A stretch of DNA of 14,472 bases from C00003060 sp964502635 (GCA_964502635.1 CAZCXI010000078.1:1-14472), one strand, 5' to 3'; counted from the first letter of the stretch, positions 7,138 through 14,359 are shown. Notes: generated by a model not told the origin, from the sequence alone. A program made the numbers and translations.

Positions 7138-7899
7138 ATGATTCAGCTCGTCGACATTCACAAATCATTCAATTCCCAGACCGTCTTAGACGGTCTGAAC
7201 CTTGAGATTGAAACCGGCAGAATCACGGTGATCATCGGCCAAAGCGGCGGAGGAAAGAGTATTCTTCTCAAACATATGATTGGGCTGATAAGACCGGACC
7301 AGGGAAAGGTCCTGGTCGAGGGTGTGAACATCGCCCGATTGAATGATCGGAAACTCAACGACATGAGAAAAAACTTCGGCATGCTCTTTCAAGAGGCCGC
7401 TCTGTTTGATTCCATGACGGTCGGAGAAAACGTGGCCTTTCCTCTGCAGGAGCACACCCGCCTGAAGGAGAAAGAAATTGACGAAATCGTTCATCAGAAG
7501 CTTCTTCAGGTGGGCCTCAGGGATGTGGCCCACAAGCTGCCGGCAGAGCTGAGCGGCGGTATGCGAAAGCGCGTGGGCCTTGCCCGTGCTATTGCCCTGG
7601 ATCCCAAGATCATCCTCTTTGATGAGCCCACGACAGGCCTTGATCCCATCACGGCCGACGCCATTGATCGTCTTGTGGTGGATACTCAGAAACACACAAA
7701 CGCCACGTGTGTGGTGATCAGTCATGACATCAGGTCTACCTTCAAGATTGCCCACACCGTGGCTATGCTCTACCATGGAAAGATCGTTGAGATCGGTCCC
7801 CCTAATGCGGTCAAGTCATCTCAAAATCCGGCTGTGCAGCAGTTTATCCAGGGAACGGCCGAAGGGCCTGTTTTGGATTATCATCTCTTGGACATATAG
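7138..7899 (+). CDS. mlaF: MlaF-family ABC transporter ATPase (phospholipid transport)
   Basis: 253 aa from ATG 7138. Cytoplasmic ATPase of the Mla transporter. Walker A GQSGGGKS (34-41), ABC signature LSGGM (from 138) with the family form RKRVGLARAIAL, Walker B ILFDEPTTGLDP (D162, E163) and H-loop SHD in VVISHDI are all intact. MIQLVDIHKSF is the normal N-terminus. The frame stays open to ATG 7069, giving a 23-residue extension with no family match and overlapping a palindrome, so I reject that start. No clear ribosome site precedes 7138. The gap to mlaE is 239 bp, unusually wide for this operon, so extra regulation or a lost gene is possible. mlaD follows after 18 bp. Confidence 0.94.
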   Translation: MIQLVDIHKSFNSQTVLDGLNLEIETGRITVIIGQSGGGKSILLKHMIGLIRPDQGKVLVEGVNIARLNDRKLNDMRKNFGMLFQEAALFDSMTVGENVAFPLQEHTRLKEKEIDEIVHQKLLQVGLRDVAHKLPAELSGGMRKRVGLARAIALDPKIILFDEPTTGLDPITADAIDRLVVDTQKHTNATCVVISHDIRSTFKIAHTVAMLYHGKIVEIGPPNAVKSSQNPAVQQFIQGTAEGPVLDYHLLDI

Positions 7900-7917
7900 T
7901 ATGGACATGAAGAGGTT

Positions 7918-9411
7918 ATGAAAAAGCTTAGCATTGAGGCAAAAGTGGGTTTTTTTGTGATCATCGGCATCCTGATTCTCGGCTACATGTCCATGAGGAT
8001 AGGCCGGTTCAAGTATGGACCTGACCGGGGCTACGAGGTATATGGCTATTTTGATTCCGCCGAAGGCCTGGTCAAAGGAGTGCCGGTGGAAATAGCCGGC
8101 GTCGAGGTGGGCCGGGTATTGGGCATCACATTGGAAGCCGGCAGGGCCAAAGTCACACTCCTTCTCAAGCCGGACGTAGAAATCGGCGAGGATGTGAGAG
8201 CCTCCATTCGCACCAAGGGTGTGCTGGGAGACACATACGTGCAGCTCCTTTTGGGTGCTCCTGGAACCCCGCCCATAAAGCCGGGGGGCCGTATCCAATG
8301 GACCGCCTCCCCTGCCAACATCGACGCCATCCTAAAACAACTCGACTCTATCGGACGGGATTTCAAGCGGATTACGGGCGCGATCTCGGGTGTTGTGGGG
8401 GAAGAGGAAGGACGAGCATCTCTGAAAATCATCGTAGACAACCTCCGCGACCTGGCTCAAACCATGAACCAGACCGTGCAAAGGAACAATGAAAATATCA
8501 ACCGCATCCTGGATAACTTCACGGTGTTCTCCACAGACCTTAGAGAAATAAGTAGTACCAACAAGGAGAGCCTGAGGGAGGTTGTGGCCAACTTCAGGCA
8601 GGCCTCCGATCAACTGGAAAAGACCATCATGGCCTTCCACCAGGTCACGGACAAGATCAACCGGGGTGAAGGAACGATTGGCCGACTCATTCAGGACGAC
8701 GAGACGGTAAACACCATGAATCAAACCCTGGTTGCCCTGCGGGAGATCGCCGAGAAGATCAACCGGGGTCAGGGAACCATCGGCAAGCTGGTACACGACG
8801 AGGAAACGATTGACAATATCAACGACACCATGGCCGGCGTCAATAAGTTTCTTCAAAAAGAACAAACGTTTCGAACCTACGTAGACTACCGGGGAGAATA
8901 TCTCTTCGACAGTGACGACATGAAGTCGTACCTGTCGCTTCGCATTCAGCCCAAAGAGGACAAGTATTATCTCCTGCAAGTCGTGGATGACTCTGCCGGG
9001 CGAAAAAAGAAAACCGTGACGACCCGAACGGTAGACGGGGTTACCACAACGGAAACCCGGGAAACAACGGACAAAGATGACTTCAAATTTTCTGCCCAAA
9101 TTGCCAAGCGCTACTACGACTTGGGGCTTCGGGCGGGCATTTTTGAGTCAGACGGCGGCGTGGCTGCCGACTACTATCTCCTGGATGACCGCATTGTCCT
9201 GTCCATGGAGGCCTTTGACTTCAATGTGGATTCCGATCCCCACTTGAAGTTCAAGGCAGACTATACTCCCTTCCAGCACATATATGTGACGGCAGGCTTT
9301 GACGATTTCATAAGTGATGACGGCAACGAATCCTTCTTCTTCGGAGCGGGACTGCATTTTTCGGACGAGGATCTCAAGACACTCCTTTCAGGGGCGCCCA
9401 TCCCCCGCTAG
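7918..9411 (+). CDS. mlaD: MlaD-family MCE-domain protein with long C-terminal region
   Basis: 497 aa. One N-terminal membrane anchor (about 9-28), then an MCE domain (about 38-120: FDSAEGLVKGVPVEIAGVEVG, IRTKGVLGDTYVQL) that forms the periplasmic lipid-binding ring. E. coli MlaD is only about 180 aa. Here a helical stretch follows (about 130-300, rich in NN, T, Q and E), with two 34-residue repeats whose cores are KINRGEGTIG (246-255) and KINRGQGTIG (280-289). The last ~190 residues, with alternating polar and aromatic positions (YVDYRGEYLF, HIYVTAGFDDF), suggest a beta-rich end. The extension may bridge towards the outer membrane and stand in for missing MlaC/MlaA (inference). AAGAGG precedes the ATG by 3 bp. 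Confidence 0.9.
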   Translation: MKKLSIEAKVGFFVIIGILILGYMSMRIGRFKYGPDRGYEVYGYFDSAEGLVKGVPVEIAGVEVGRVLGITLEAGRAKVTLLLKPDVEIGEDVRASIRTKGVLGDTYVQLLLGAPGTPPIKPGGRIQWTASPANIDAILKQLDSIGRDFKRITGAISGVVGEEEGRASLKIIVDNLRDLAQTMNQTVQRNNENINRILDNFTVFSTDLREISSTNKESLREVVANFRQASDQLEKTIMAFHQVTDKINRGEGTIGRLIQDDETVNTMNQTLVALREIAEKINRGQGTIGKLVHDEETIDNINDTMAGVNKFLQKEQTFRTYVDYRGEYLFDSDDMKSYLSLRIQPKEDKYYLLQVVDDSAGRKKKTVTTRTVDGVTTTETRETTDKDDFKFSAQIAKRYYDLGLRAGIFESDGGVAADYYLLDDRIVLSMEAFDFNVDSDPHLKFKADYTPFQHIYVTAGFDDFISDDGNESFFFGAGLHFSDEDLKTLLSGAPIPR

Positions 9412-9463
9412 CGGCTGAACAGCCCGTCAAGTACACGACATCATAGATACCCTCGGTGAGGAC

Positions 9464-10906
9464 ATGGACCAGAAGGACATCGAGCGAATCAAGCCCTTTA
9501 AGCTCGTCAAGTATTTCACCTTCAGCAGTCTGATCGTCATCCTGCTCGGCGCTTTGGCTCTGTCCATGGTCATCGCCCATCGAGCCGAGACGGTACTGAT
9601 AGAAAAGAGTGAAGATTATGCCCTGTTGATGTCAGAAAACCTTAACCATCAGGTTTTTCTGCAGTTTGTGATCCCTGCGGCCCTGAAGTACGGTCAGGTG
9701 ATTCAACTGCGAAACAAAATTCTCTTTGACCGTTTGGACCAGGTGGTCAGACACACCCTGCACAGTTTCAGCGTGAAGCGGGTCAATATCTTTGCCCGTG
9801 ACGAAAACGTCATCTTTTACAGCTTCGACAAAGAACTGGTGGGGAAAAAAGACCTGGGAGGCATCGATTATCAGCAGGCCCTCCTTGGCCAATCAAGTTC
9901 AAGGCTGATTCGAAGAGGCAGATTCTGGAGGCTGTTGCTAGGGGCGCCAAAAGAAAGCGAGCTGCGGACCTATGTGCCATTGAGGGCCGAAAAGCCCCTT
10001 TCCAATATTGAGGGTCCTATCCTCGGAGTTTTTGAGATTGTACAGGACCTCTCCGAGGATTACCGGACCATTGCTCACTTAAAATACAGGATCATGGTCA
10101 CGTCCATCGTGATCATGGGATTCCTCTTTGTCATTATCCGCTCTATTGTCAAACGGGGCGAGAACATCATCGCAAAGCGGGCCAAGGAGCGACTCCTTTT
10201 GGAACAAAAGTTGAATCAAGCTGAGCGCCTTGCAAGTCTCGGCGAAATGGTGGCTGCCGTCTCGCACCAGGTGCGCACACCCCTGGGGATTATCAGCAGT
10301 ACGGCAGAGCTTTTGAAACAAAAGCTGACCCGCACGGATCCCCAAGACCAGCTTGCGGAGGTGATTGTGCAAGAGGCCAATCGCCTCAACACTATTGTGA
10401 CCGATTTTCTGAACTCTGCCCGGCCTCCAACACCAAACCTTATGCCCTGTGACGTGGACGCCGTGCTGGAGAAGAACTTGAGCTTTCTTGCCCCTGAAAC
10501 CAAGAAAAACGGCTACAAGATTCACAAGCGGCTGGCAACCCATATCCGGGAAATCCAGGCGGATCCAGGGCTGCTGTACCAGGCCTTCTTGAATATCTTG
10601 ATGAATGCCATGCAGGCCATGCCTGAGGGCGGGGCAATCATCATCGAACTCGCTGATCGGGATGATACGCTGAGCATCGTCTTTTCCGACGAAGGCAAAG
10701 GCATACCCGATGAAATCCTGAAAAAGATCTGGCATCCTTTCTTTACCACCAAGGAGACGGGAAGCGGGCTGGGCCTTTCCATCGTGAAGAAAATTGTGGA
10801 AGGCCATGGCGGCACCGTTCGCATCGAGAACGGTCCGGAAAAGGGCACACAGGTGACCGTGGCCCTGCCGGCAGGCAAGGTGAGTCGGGCAACCATTTCC
10901 GCGTAG
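9464..10906 (+). CDS. Membrane sensor histidine kinase (NtrB/ZraS-like)
   Basis: 480 aa. TM1 at about 19-39, a periplasmic sensor region at about 42-205 that I cannot assign to a family, and TM2 at about 208-228. Then HisKA with H268 in SHQVRTPLG, and HATPase with N-box NILMNAMQAM (from 377), G1 DEGKG (D409) and GSGLGLSIV (from about 430). The residue after the phospho-His is Q where E or D is usual; T at H+4 keeps the phosphatase motif. It should autophosphorylate on an envelope signal and pass phosphate to the regulator downstream. It lies 52 bp after mlaD and 57 bp before the regulator, in the same run. GGTGAGG (9455-9461) is the ribosome site. Confidence 0.93.
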   Translation: MDQKDIERIKPFKLVKYFTFSSLIVILLGALALSMVIAHRAETVLIEKSEDYALLMSENLNHQVFLQFVIPAALKYGQVIQLRNKILFDRLDQVVRHTLHSFSVKRVNIFARDENVIFYSFDKELVGKKDLGGIDYQQALLGQSSSRLIRRGRFWRLLLGAPKESELRTYVPLRAEKPLSNIEGPILGVFEIVQDLSEDYRTIAHLKYRIMVTSIVIMGFLFVIIRSIVKRGENIIAKRAKERLLLEQKLNQAERLASLGEMVAAVSHQVRTPLGIISSTAELLKQKLTRTDPQDQLAEVIVQEANRLNTIVTDFLNSARPPTPNLMPCDVDAVLEKNLSFLAPETKKNGYKIHKRLATHIREIQADPGLLYQAFLNILMNAMQAMPEGGAIIIELADRDDTLSIVFSDEGKGIPDEILKKIWHPFFTTKETGSGLGLSIVKKIVEGHGGTVRIENGPEKGTQVTVALPAGKVSRATISA

Positions 10907-10963
10907 ACAAACAGCCCTTCGGAAACAACGAGCAGCGGGCCGTTACCCAAAGGAACGACGCCT

Positions 10964-12322
10964 ATGGAAACGATTCTTGTTGTGGATGATGAGAAGAATT
11001 ATCTTGTGATCTTGAGTGCCTTCTTATCAGAAGAAGGATATGAGACCTTCACCGCAGACAACGCCGAGCGTGCCATGGAGATCGTGGAATCTACAGACCT
11101 TGATCTAGTGCTCACAGACATGAAAATGCCTTTCATCGACGGCATCGAGCTTCTCCGGCGGATCAAGGACAAGGCCCCTGACCTGCCGGTCGTCATGATG
11201 ACGGCATACGGCACCGTGGAAAAGGCTGTTGAGGCCATGCAACTAGGGGCATTCAACTTTATCCAGAAGCCCTTCCGGAACGAAACACTCAGGCAGATTG
11301 TGGATAAAGGGGTCCGAATTTACGGCGTCCTCAAGGAAAATCGCCGTCTGGTCCGAGCCTTGGAAAACCGCTATTGCTTTGACAACATTGTCGGCAAGAG
11401 CAAGCCCTTACAGGCCGTGTTTGATATCATTCAAAAAGTGGCTCATACCAAGGCCACCATCTTGGTCACCGGCGAGAGTGGCACGGGCAAGGAGTTGATT
11501 GCAAAGGCGATCCACTTTAACAGCCCGCGTCGCAATAAATCCTTTGTGGCGGTCAGTTGCGCAGCGCTGACGGAGACCTTGTTGGAAAGTGAGCTCTTCG
11601 GCCACGAAAGAGGCGCCTTTACCGGCGCCATTGCCATGAAAAAGGGCCGGTTTGAGCTGGCCGACGGGGGCACCCTGTTTTTGGACGAGATCGGAGAAGT
11701 GCCGGCTTCCGTGCAGGTCAAGCTCCTGCGGGTTCTGGAAGACATGAGCTTTGAACGGGTGGGTGGCACCAGACAGATTGCCGTGGATGTGCGTCTGATC
11801 GCAGCCACCAACAAGGACCTCAGGGCCGAGGTGGAACAGCAAGCTTTCCGAGAAGACCTCTATTTTCGACTGAACGTGGTTCACGTGAACCTGCCTCCCC
11901 TGAGGGATCGGTCTGAGGACATCCCCCTGCTGGCGGCCTACTTTCTGAAACAATATGCCCGGGAGGCCGATCACGGGGAGATGACCATTTCCCCTGAGAC
12001 CATGCGGTTTTTGTGCAATCATCGCTGGCCTGGCAACGTCAGAGAGTTGGAGCATGCCATTGAACGGGCCGTACTCTTGAGCCAGGGAAGCGAGATCACC
12101 CTGGACGACCTGCCCAAGGACCTCATGAGCTTCGCAGATCTGGAAATGCCCATAGACTGGCAAACCCTATCGAGTCTGCCTGAAACCCTGGATGCCATCG
12201 AAAAGAGACTGATCAACAAGGCCCTATCCCTGTCAAACAATGTCCAGTCTCGTGCGGCCGCCCTGCTCGGTATTCCTCGAGCCAACTTACAGTATCGTCT
12301 GAAAAAGCACAATATCGTGTGA
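10964..12322 (+). CDS. Sigma-54-dependent response regulator (NtrC/ZraR family)
   Basis: 452 aa. Receiver domain 1 to about 120 with acidic pair D8-D9, phospho-acceptor D52 (LTDMKMP), T80 and K102. AAA+ domain about 140-370 with Walker A GESGTGK (170-176), the sigma-54 contact loop GAFTGA (217-222), Walker B GGTLFLDEIGE and the R-finger region LPPLRDRSEDIP. Fis-type HTH at the end (AAALLGIPRANLQYRLKKH). When phosphorylated it should form a hexamer that opens sigma-54 RNA polymerase promoters from upstream sites. It is paired with the kinase before it. AAAGGAA precedes the ATG by about 8 bp. A sigma-54 type promoter and repeat sites lie just downstream and are its obvious candidate target. Confidence 0.95.
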   Translation: METILVVDDEKNYLVILSAFLSEEGYETFTADNAERAMEIVESTDLDLVLTDMKMPFIDGIELLRRIKDKAPDLPVVMMTAYGTVEKAVEAMQLGAFNFIQKPFRNETLRQIVDKGVRIYGVLKENRRLVRALENRYCFDNIVGKSKPLQAVFDIIQKVAHTKATILVTGESGTGKELIAKAIHFNSPRRNKSFVAVSCAALTETLLESELFGHERGAFTGAIAMKKGRFELADGGTLFLDEIGEVPASVQVKLLRVLEDMSFERVGGTRQIAVDVRLIAATNKDLRAEVEQQAFREDLYFRLNVVHVNLPPLRDRSEDIPLLAAYFLKQYAREADHGEMTISPETMRFLCNHRWPGNVRELEHAIERAVLLSQGSEITLDDLPKDLMSFADLEMPIDWQTLSSLPETLDAIEKRLINKALSLSNNVQSRAAALLGIPRANLQYRLKKHNIV

Positions 12323-12404
12323 ACCCGGATGAAGGGCCTTGAATCTCCCGCACAGTGCTGTAATTCAAAAGAATTATACGGTCATGGCCGCCCCCGGGCG
12401 TTGT

Positions 12405-12424
12405 GTATGAAAAGTCGGCAGTGC
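12405..12424 (+). repeat. 70-bp-spaced repeat, copy 1
   Basis: GTATGAAAAGTCGGCAGTGC; differs from copy 2 at one of 20 positions and begins exactly 70 bp before it. Together with the next two sites it forms a regular series upstream of the sigma-54 type promoter. It falls in the protein-gene-free stretch 12323-12736. Confidence 0.6.
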
Positions 12425-12474
12425 GCCCTATACCTAGTCAAAACAGTTGGTTATATATGGATTGACGTGGACTT

Positions 12475-12494
12475 GTATAAAAAGTCGGCAGTGC
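12475..12494 (+). repeat. 70-bp-spaced repeat, copy 2
   Basis: GTATAAAAAGTCGGCAGTGC. Its left part, extended to CTTGTATAAAAAGT from 12472, is also shared with the palindrome 70 bp further on. The sequence between copies is much less similar, so this is a set of spaced sites and not a simple tandem duplication. Confidence 0.6.
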
Positions 12495-12542
12495 ATACGA
12501 TTTGGTGTTGTTTCAGATAGTTAAAAGCTTTTGGGGGGAAGC

Positions 12543-12562
12543 TTGTATAAAAAGTTATACAA
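12543..12562. promoter_or_regulatory. Perfect palindrome, third 70-bp site; candidate enhancer/operator
   Basis: TTGTATAA-AAAG-TTATACAA: perfect 8-bp arms around 4 bp. Its left half matches repeat copy 2 at exactly 70-bp distance. The centre is about 211 bp upstream of the predicted sigma-54 start at 12764, a normal distance for NtrC-type activator sites. Binding by the neighbouring regulator is inference. Confidence 0.5.
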
Positions 12563-12736
12563 ATCAACGACCCTTTCAGGCCGTCAATGGCACCTTGTCC
12601 GGACGCCGTCAATCTAATCGTCTCGCACGGGCTGGCCTATTGAAACGTATTATTCTTTGCAAACTGAGCTGGTTAGGCTATGCGAGGCGACGATGGAGCG
12701 TGTGCCCAGATAAAATGCGGTCTGAAACGTGAAGGG

Positions 12737-12752
12737 TTGGCATCATTGTTGC
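12737..12752 (+). promoter_or_regulatory. Sigma-54 type (-24/-12) promoter
   Basis: TTGGCATCATTGTTGC has the invariant GG (12739-12740) and GC (12751-12752) at the exact 10-bp spacing. It also keeps most of the consensus TGGCAC-N5-TTGC, with TGGCA and TTGC intact. The start site would be near 12764. It lies in an intergenic region 415 bp downstream of a sigma-54 activator gene. I found no equally good match upstream of the other genes. Confidence 0.6.
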
Positions 12753-12763
12753 GAGGTAAAAAA

Positions 12764-12850
12764 ATAATTGCATATGAAGAAAAGATTTCTTCATTTGCTT
12801 TCCTCCTGTTTAGGGCTAATCGTCCGCAACGCGATTAGCCCTTTCTTTTT
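12764..12850 (+). ncRNA. Candidate sigma-54-driven small RNA (~87 nt)
   Basis: From the predicted start near 12764 the transcript would contain three parts. A 9-bp hairpin ATGAAGAAA-AGA-TTTCTTCAT spans 12774-12794. An unpaired pyrimidine-rich linker with CCTCC (12795-12812) resembles the anti-Shine-Dalgarno sequence. A terminator hairpin with T-tract spans 12813-12850. This hairpin, seed, terminator plan is typical of trans-acting sRNAs. The 56-codon frame starting at ATG 12774 reads through the terminator and has no well-placed ribosome site, so I do not call a protein. Regulation by the adjacent two-component system and pairing with mRNA ribosome sites are inference. Confidence 0.5.
12813..12850 (+). 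terminator. Strong rho-independent terminator
   Basis: GGGCTAATCG (12813-12822) pairs perfectly with CGATTAGCCC (12832-12841) over a 9-nt loop, followed by TTTCTTTTT. The T-tract is on the plus strand only. It ends the candidate sRNA and also any read-through from the mla-TCS operon. Confidence 0.85.
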
Positions 12851-12901
12851 GGAACCGGGCCGCATGTCTCTGAGCACAACACGACCCGTGCCCGTTACCA
12901 T

Positions 12902-12925
12902 AAAAAAGCCGCCGGGTTCGGCGGC
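12902..12925 (-). terminator. Terminator facing left, for apbE transcription
   Basis: GCCGCCG-GGTT-CGGCGGC (12908-12925), a 7-bp GC stem with a 4-nt loop. On the minus strand it is followed by TTTTTT (12907-12902). It lies about 300 bp past the apbE stop; on the plus strand a C-interrupted T tract makes it weakly bidirectional. Confidence 0.75.
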
Positions 12926-12973
12926 CTTCTTCTTTCTTCTGTAAGCCATTCGATGCCCCGGTCCTGTTACCCA

Positions 12974-13174
12974 GAGACCTTTGAATAACCTCGCCTCGCT
13001 CTTTGATATGAGGTTTTTGACCCACCTGAGGGCTCACTCACTAAATCGCAAGAACTCGGCCTAAGGGCCTCAAACAGCTTGCGATTTGCCCGCTAGGGCG
13101 GGCCATTCGCTTCGCCCAGGTAGGTACCCCAAAAACCTCATAATTGTCGCTTTTCGAGGTTCTGCAAAGGTCTC
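12974..13174. repeat. 201-bp nested inverted-repeat element downstream of apbE
   Basis: Outer ends GAGACCTTTG (12974-12983) and CAAAGGTCTC (13165-13174) are perfect inverted copies, as are AACCTCG (12987-12993) and CGAGGTT (13155-13161). Further in, the 13-bp TATGAGGTTTTTG (13007-13019) pairs with CAAAAACCTCATA (13130-13142). Inside lie the covarying hairpin (13043-13087) and a GCCCGC-TAGG-GCGGGC hairpin (13088-13103). ACCCAGAGAC occurs as a direct repeat at 12969-12978 and 13175-13184. No coding capacity is evident. It could be a MITE/REP-type element or a structured region; it sits between the apbE stop and its terminator, so it would be transcribed as 3' RNA. Confidence 0.65.
13043..13087 (+). 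repeat. Covarying hairpin, copy B
   Basis: A 10-bp stem AAATCGCAAG / CTTGCGATTT encloses a 25-nt loop identical to copy A (4381-4425, minus strand) in 23 of 25 bases. The two loop differences are a paired G-C to C-G swap in the inner stem (GGCC-TAAG-GGCC here). The four stem differences are all compensated. Unpaired AACTC, TAAG and TCAAACAG are unchanged. Confidence 0.7.
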
Positions 13175-13222
13175 ACCCAGAGACTTTGAGCACCATAGGC
13201 AAGGAGCAACTTAATCGACTGT

Positions 13223-14260
13223 CTACGCGGGCCACCCCTTGGAGGCGACACGCCGTGAGTGACGGTCCAGGACAAGGCATTCGGTGGCAGGCATGCGTTC
13301 AATGAAGCGCTTGCCTGCCTCGGGCTCCAAGACAAAAACCGTCGTAGACAGGGCGTCTGCATCCATGACATTGGAGGCCATGACCGTCACACTGGAGCTT
13401 TGCCTGGGAGAAATCCCTGTCTTTGGATTCACGATATGGTGATAGAGCTTCTCCTTGTCAAAATAGATCTCATAATTGCCGGAAGTCGCCACAGCGCCAT
13501 TAGCCATCTTGACAACATCGAGGAACGGCCCTTCCTTGTCCGGGTTCTGAATCCCCACCTTCCAGGGTGTGCCGTCTTGTTTGCCCCCGGCTGCGCGGAT
13601 ATCGCCGCCCGCGTTGATCAGGGCGTGATGGATACCGCTATTTTTGATCACCTCAGCCCCCCGGTCGATGATGAAACCCTTGGCAATGCCGTCCAACGTG
13701 ATCCCCATGCCTTCTTTCTGGAATCGGATCGATTTGCCGTCAAATGACAGGGCCCCGGCGTCCACCAGTTGCAGCACCTTCTCGCAATCTGCTTCCGATG
13801 GCGCATGACCATGGGCCTCGAAGTATTGTCTATACAGGTCCACCAAAGGTTGGACCGTGATGTCAAAGGCCCCGTCGCTGACTTGATGAAAATGGAGGGA
13901 ACGGGCCACGACGCGAGCGACCTCGGGAGGCACATCCGTCAGCCGCCCCTCTTTGTTAAGGCCGCCAATGGGGGAGTCGGATCGATAGCGGTCCAACAGG
14001 CCGGTCAGCCGATCCATTTCTTCAAAGGCCATCCCGATCACCTCTTGGCCTTGCGTCTTGGACGGATGCATGACTGTTATAGAAATAAAGGTGCCCATTC
14101 CAAGCCTGGTCTTGGTGACCTTGTAAAGCTTCTTGTTGAAAGCCACGCTTTCTGAAACAGGCAGTAAGCCGCCCGCGGCGACCCCTATGCCCAAGATCCC
14201 GGACAGTTTCAGAAAATCCCTTCGATTGATGGCGTGCGCCCCTTGTTCTTTTGCAGACAT
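13223..14260 (-). CDS. apbE: FAD:protein FMN transferase ApbE, Tat-exported
   Basis: 345 aa. Transfers FMN from FAD to a Thr of target flavoproteins (such as Rnf or Nqr subunits) on the outer face of the inner membrane. Starts with a twin-arginine signal, N-R13-R14-D-F-L-K followed by the hydrophobic LSGILGIGVAAGGLL. ApbE motifs in order: MGTFISITV, DGAFDITVQPLVDLY, DGIAKGFIIDRG (about 187), NAGGDIRAAG (about 215), VATSGNYEIYF, HHIVNPKTG and the metal-binding DADALSTTVF (about 298). I chose ATG 14260 because GGAGGG lies 8 bp upstream and the Tat motif then sits at residue 13; a 40-residue longer reading would start inside the promoter. No flavoprotein target gene is in the window. Confidence 0.94.
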   Translation of the reverse strand: MSAKEQGAHAINRRDFLKLSGILGIGVAAGGLLPVSESVAFNKKLYKVTKTRLGMGTFISITVMHPSKTQGQEVIGMAFEEMDRLTGLLDRYRSDSPIGGLNKEGRLTDVPPEVARVVARSLHFHQVSDGAFDITVQPLVDLYRQYFEAHGHAPSEADCEKVLQLVDAGALSFDGKSIRFQKEGMGITLDGIAKGFIIDRGAEVIKNSGIHHALINAGGDIRAAGGKQDGTPWKVGIQNPDKEGPFLDVVKMANGAVATSGNYEIYFDKEKLYHHIVNPKTGISPRQSSSVTVMASNVMDADALSTTVFVLEPEAGKRFIERMPATECLVLDRHSRRVASKGWPA

Positions 14261-14359
14261 GGTTTTTCCCTCCATCTGTATTAGGCCTGAGTTCGCTGTG
14301 CTTGCTCCCTCCAGGCTGCCAACAACATGCACGTAGGAATGATACTGTAACGAAAATGG

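Noticed and set aside
12405..12562. CRISPR array
   Set aside because: Only two near-identical 20-bp copies and one partial copy, unit 70 bp, and no cas gene in the window. The sites look more like spaced binding sites.
12329..12732. Short plus-strand frames after the regulator gene
   Set aside because: They cross the repeats and promoter, and lack ribosome sites and any recognisable composition or motif.
12774..12944. A 56-codon frame starting MKKRFLHLL downstream of the sigma-54 promoter
   Set aside because: It reads through both arms of the perfect terminator and through the second terminator. The nearest GAGG is 17 nt from the ATG, and the residues resemble no family I know. The start codon is part of a hairpin.
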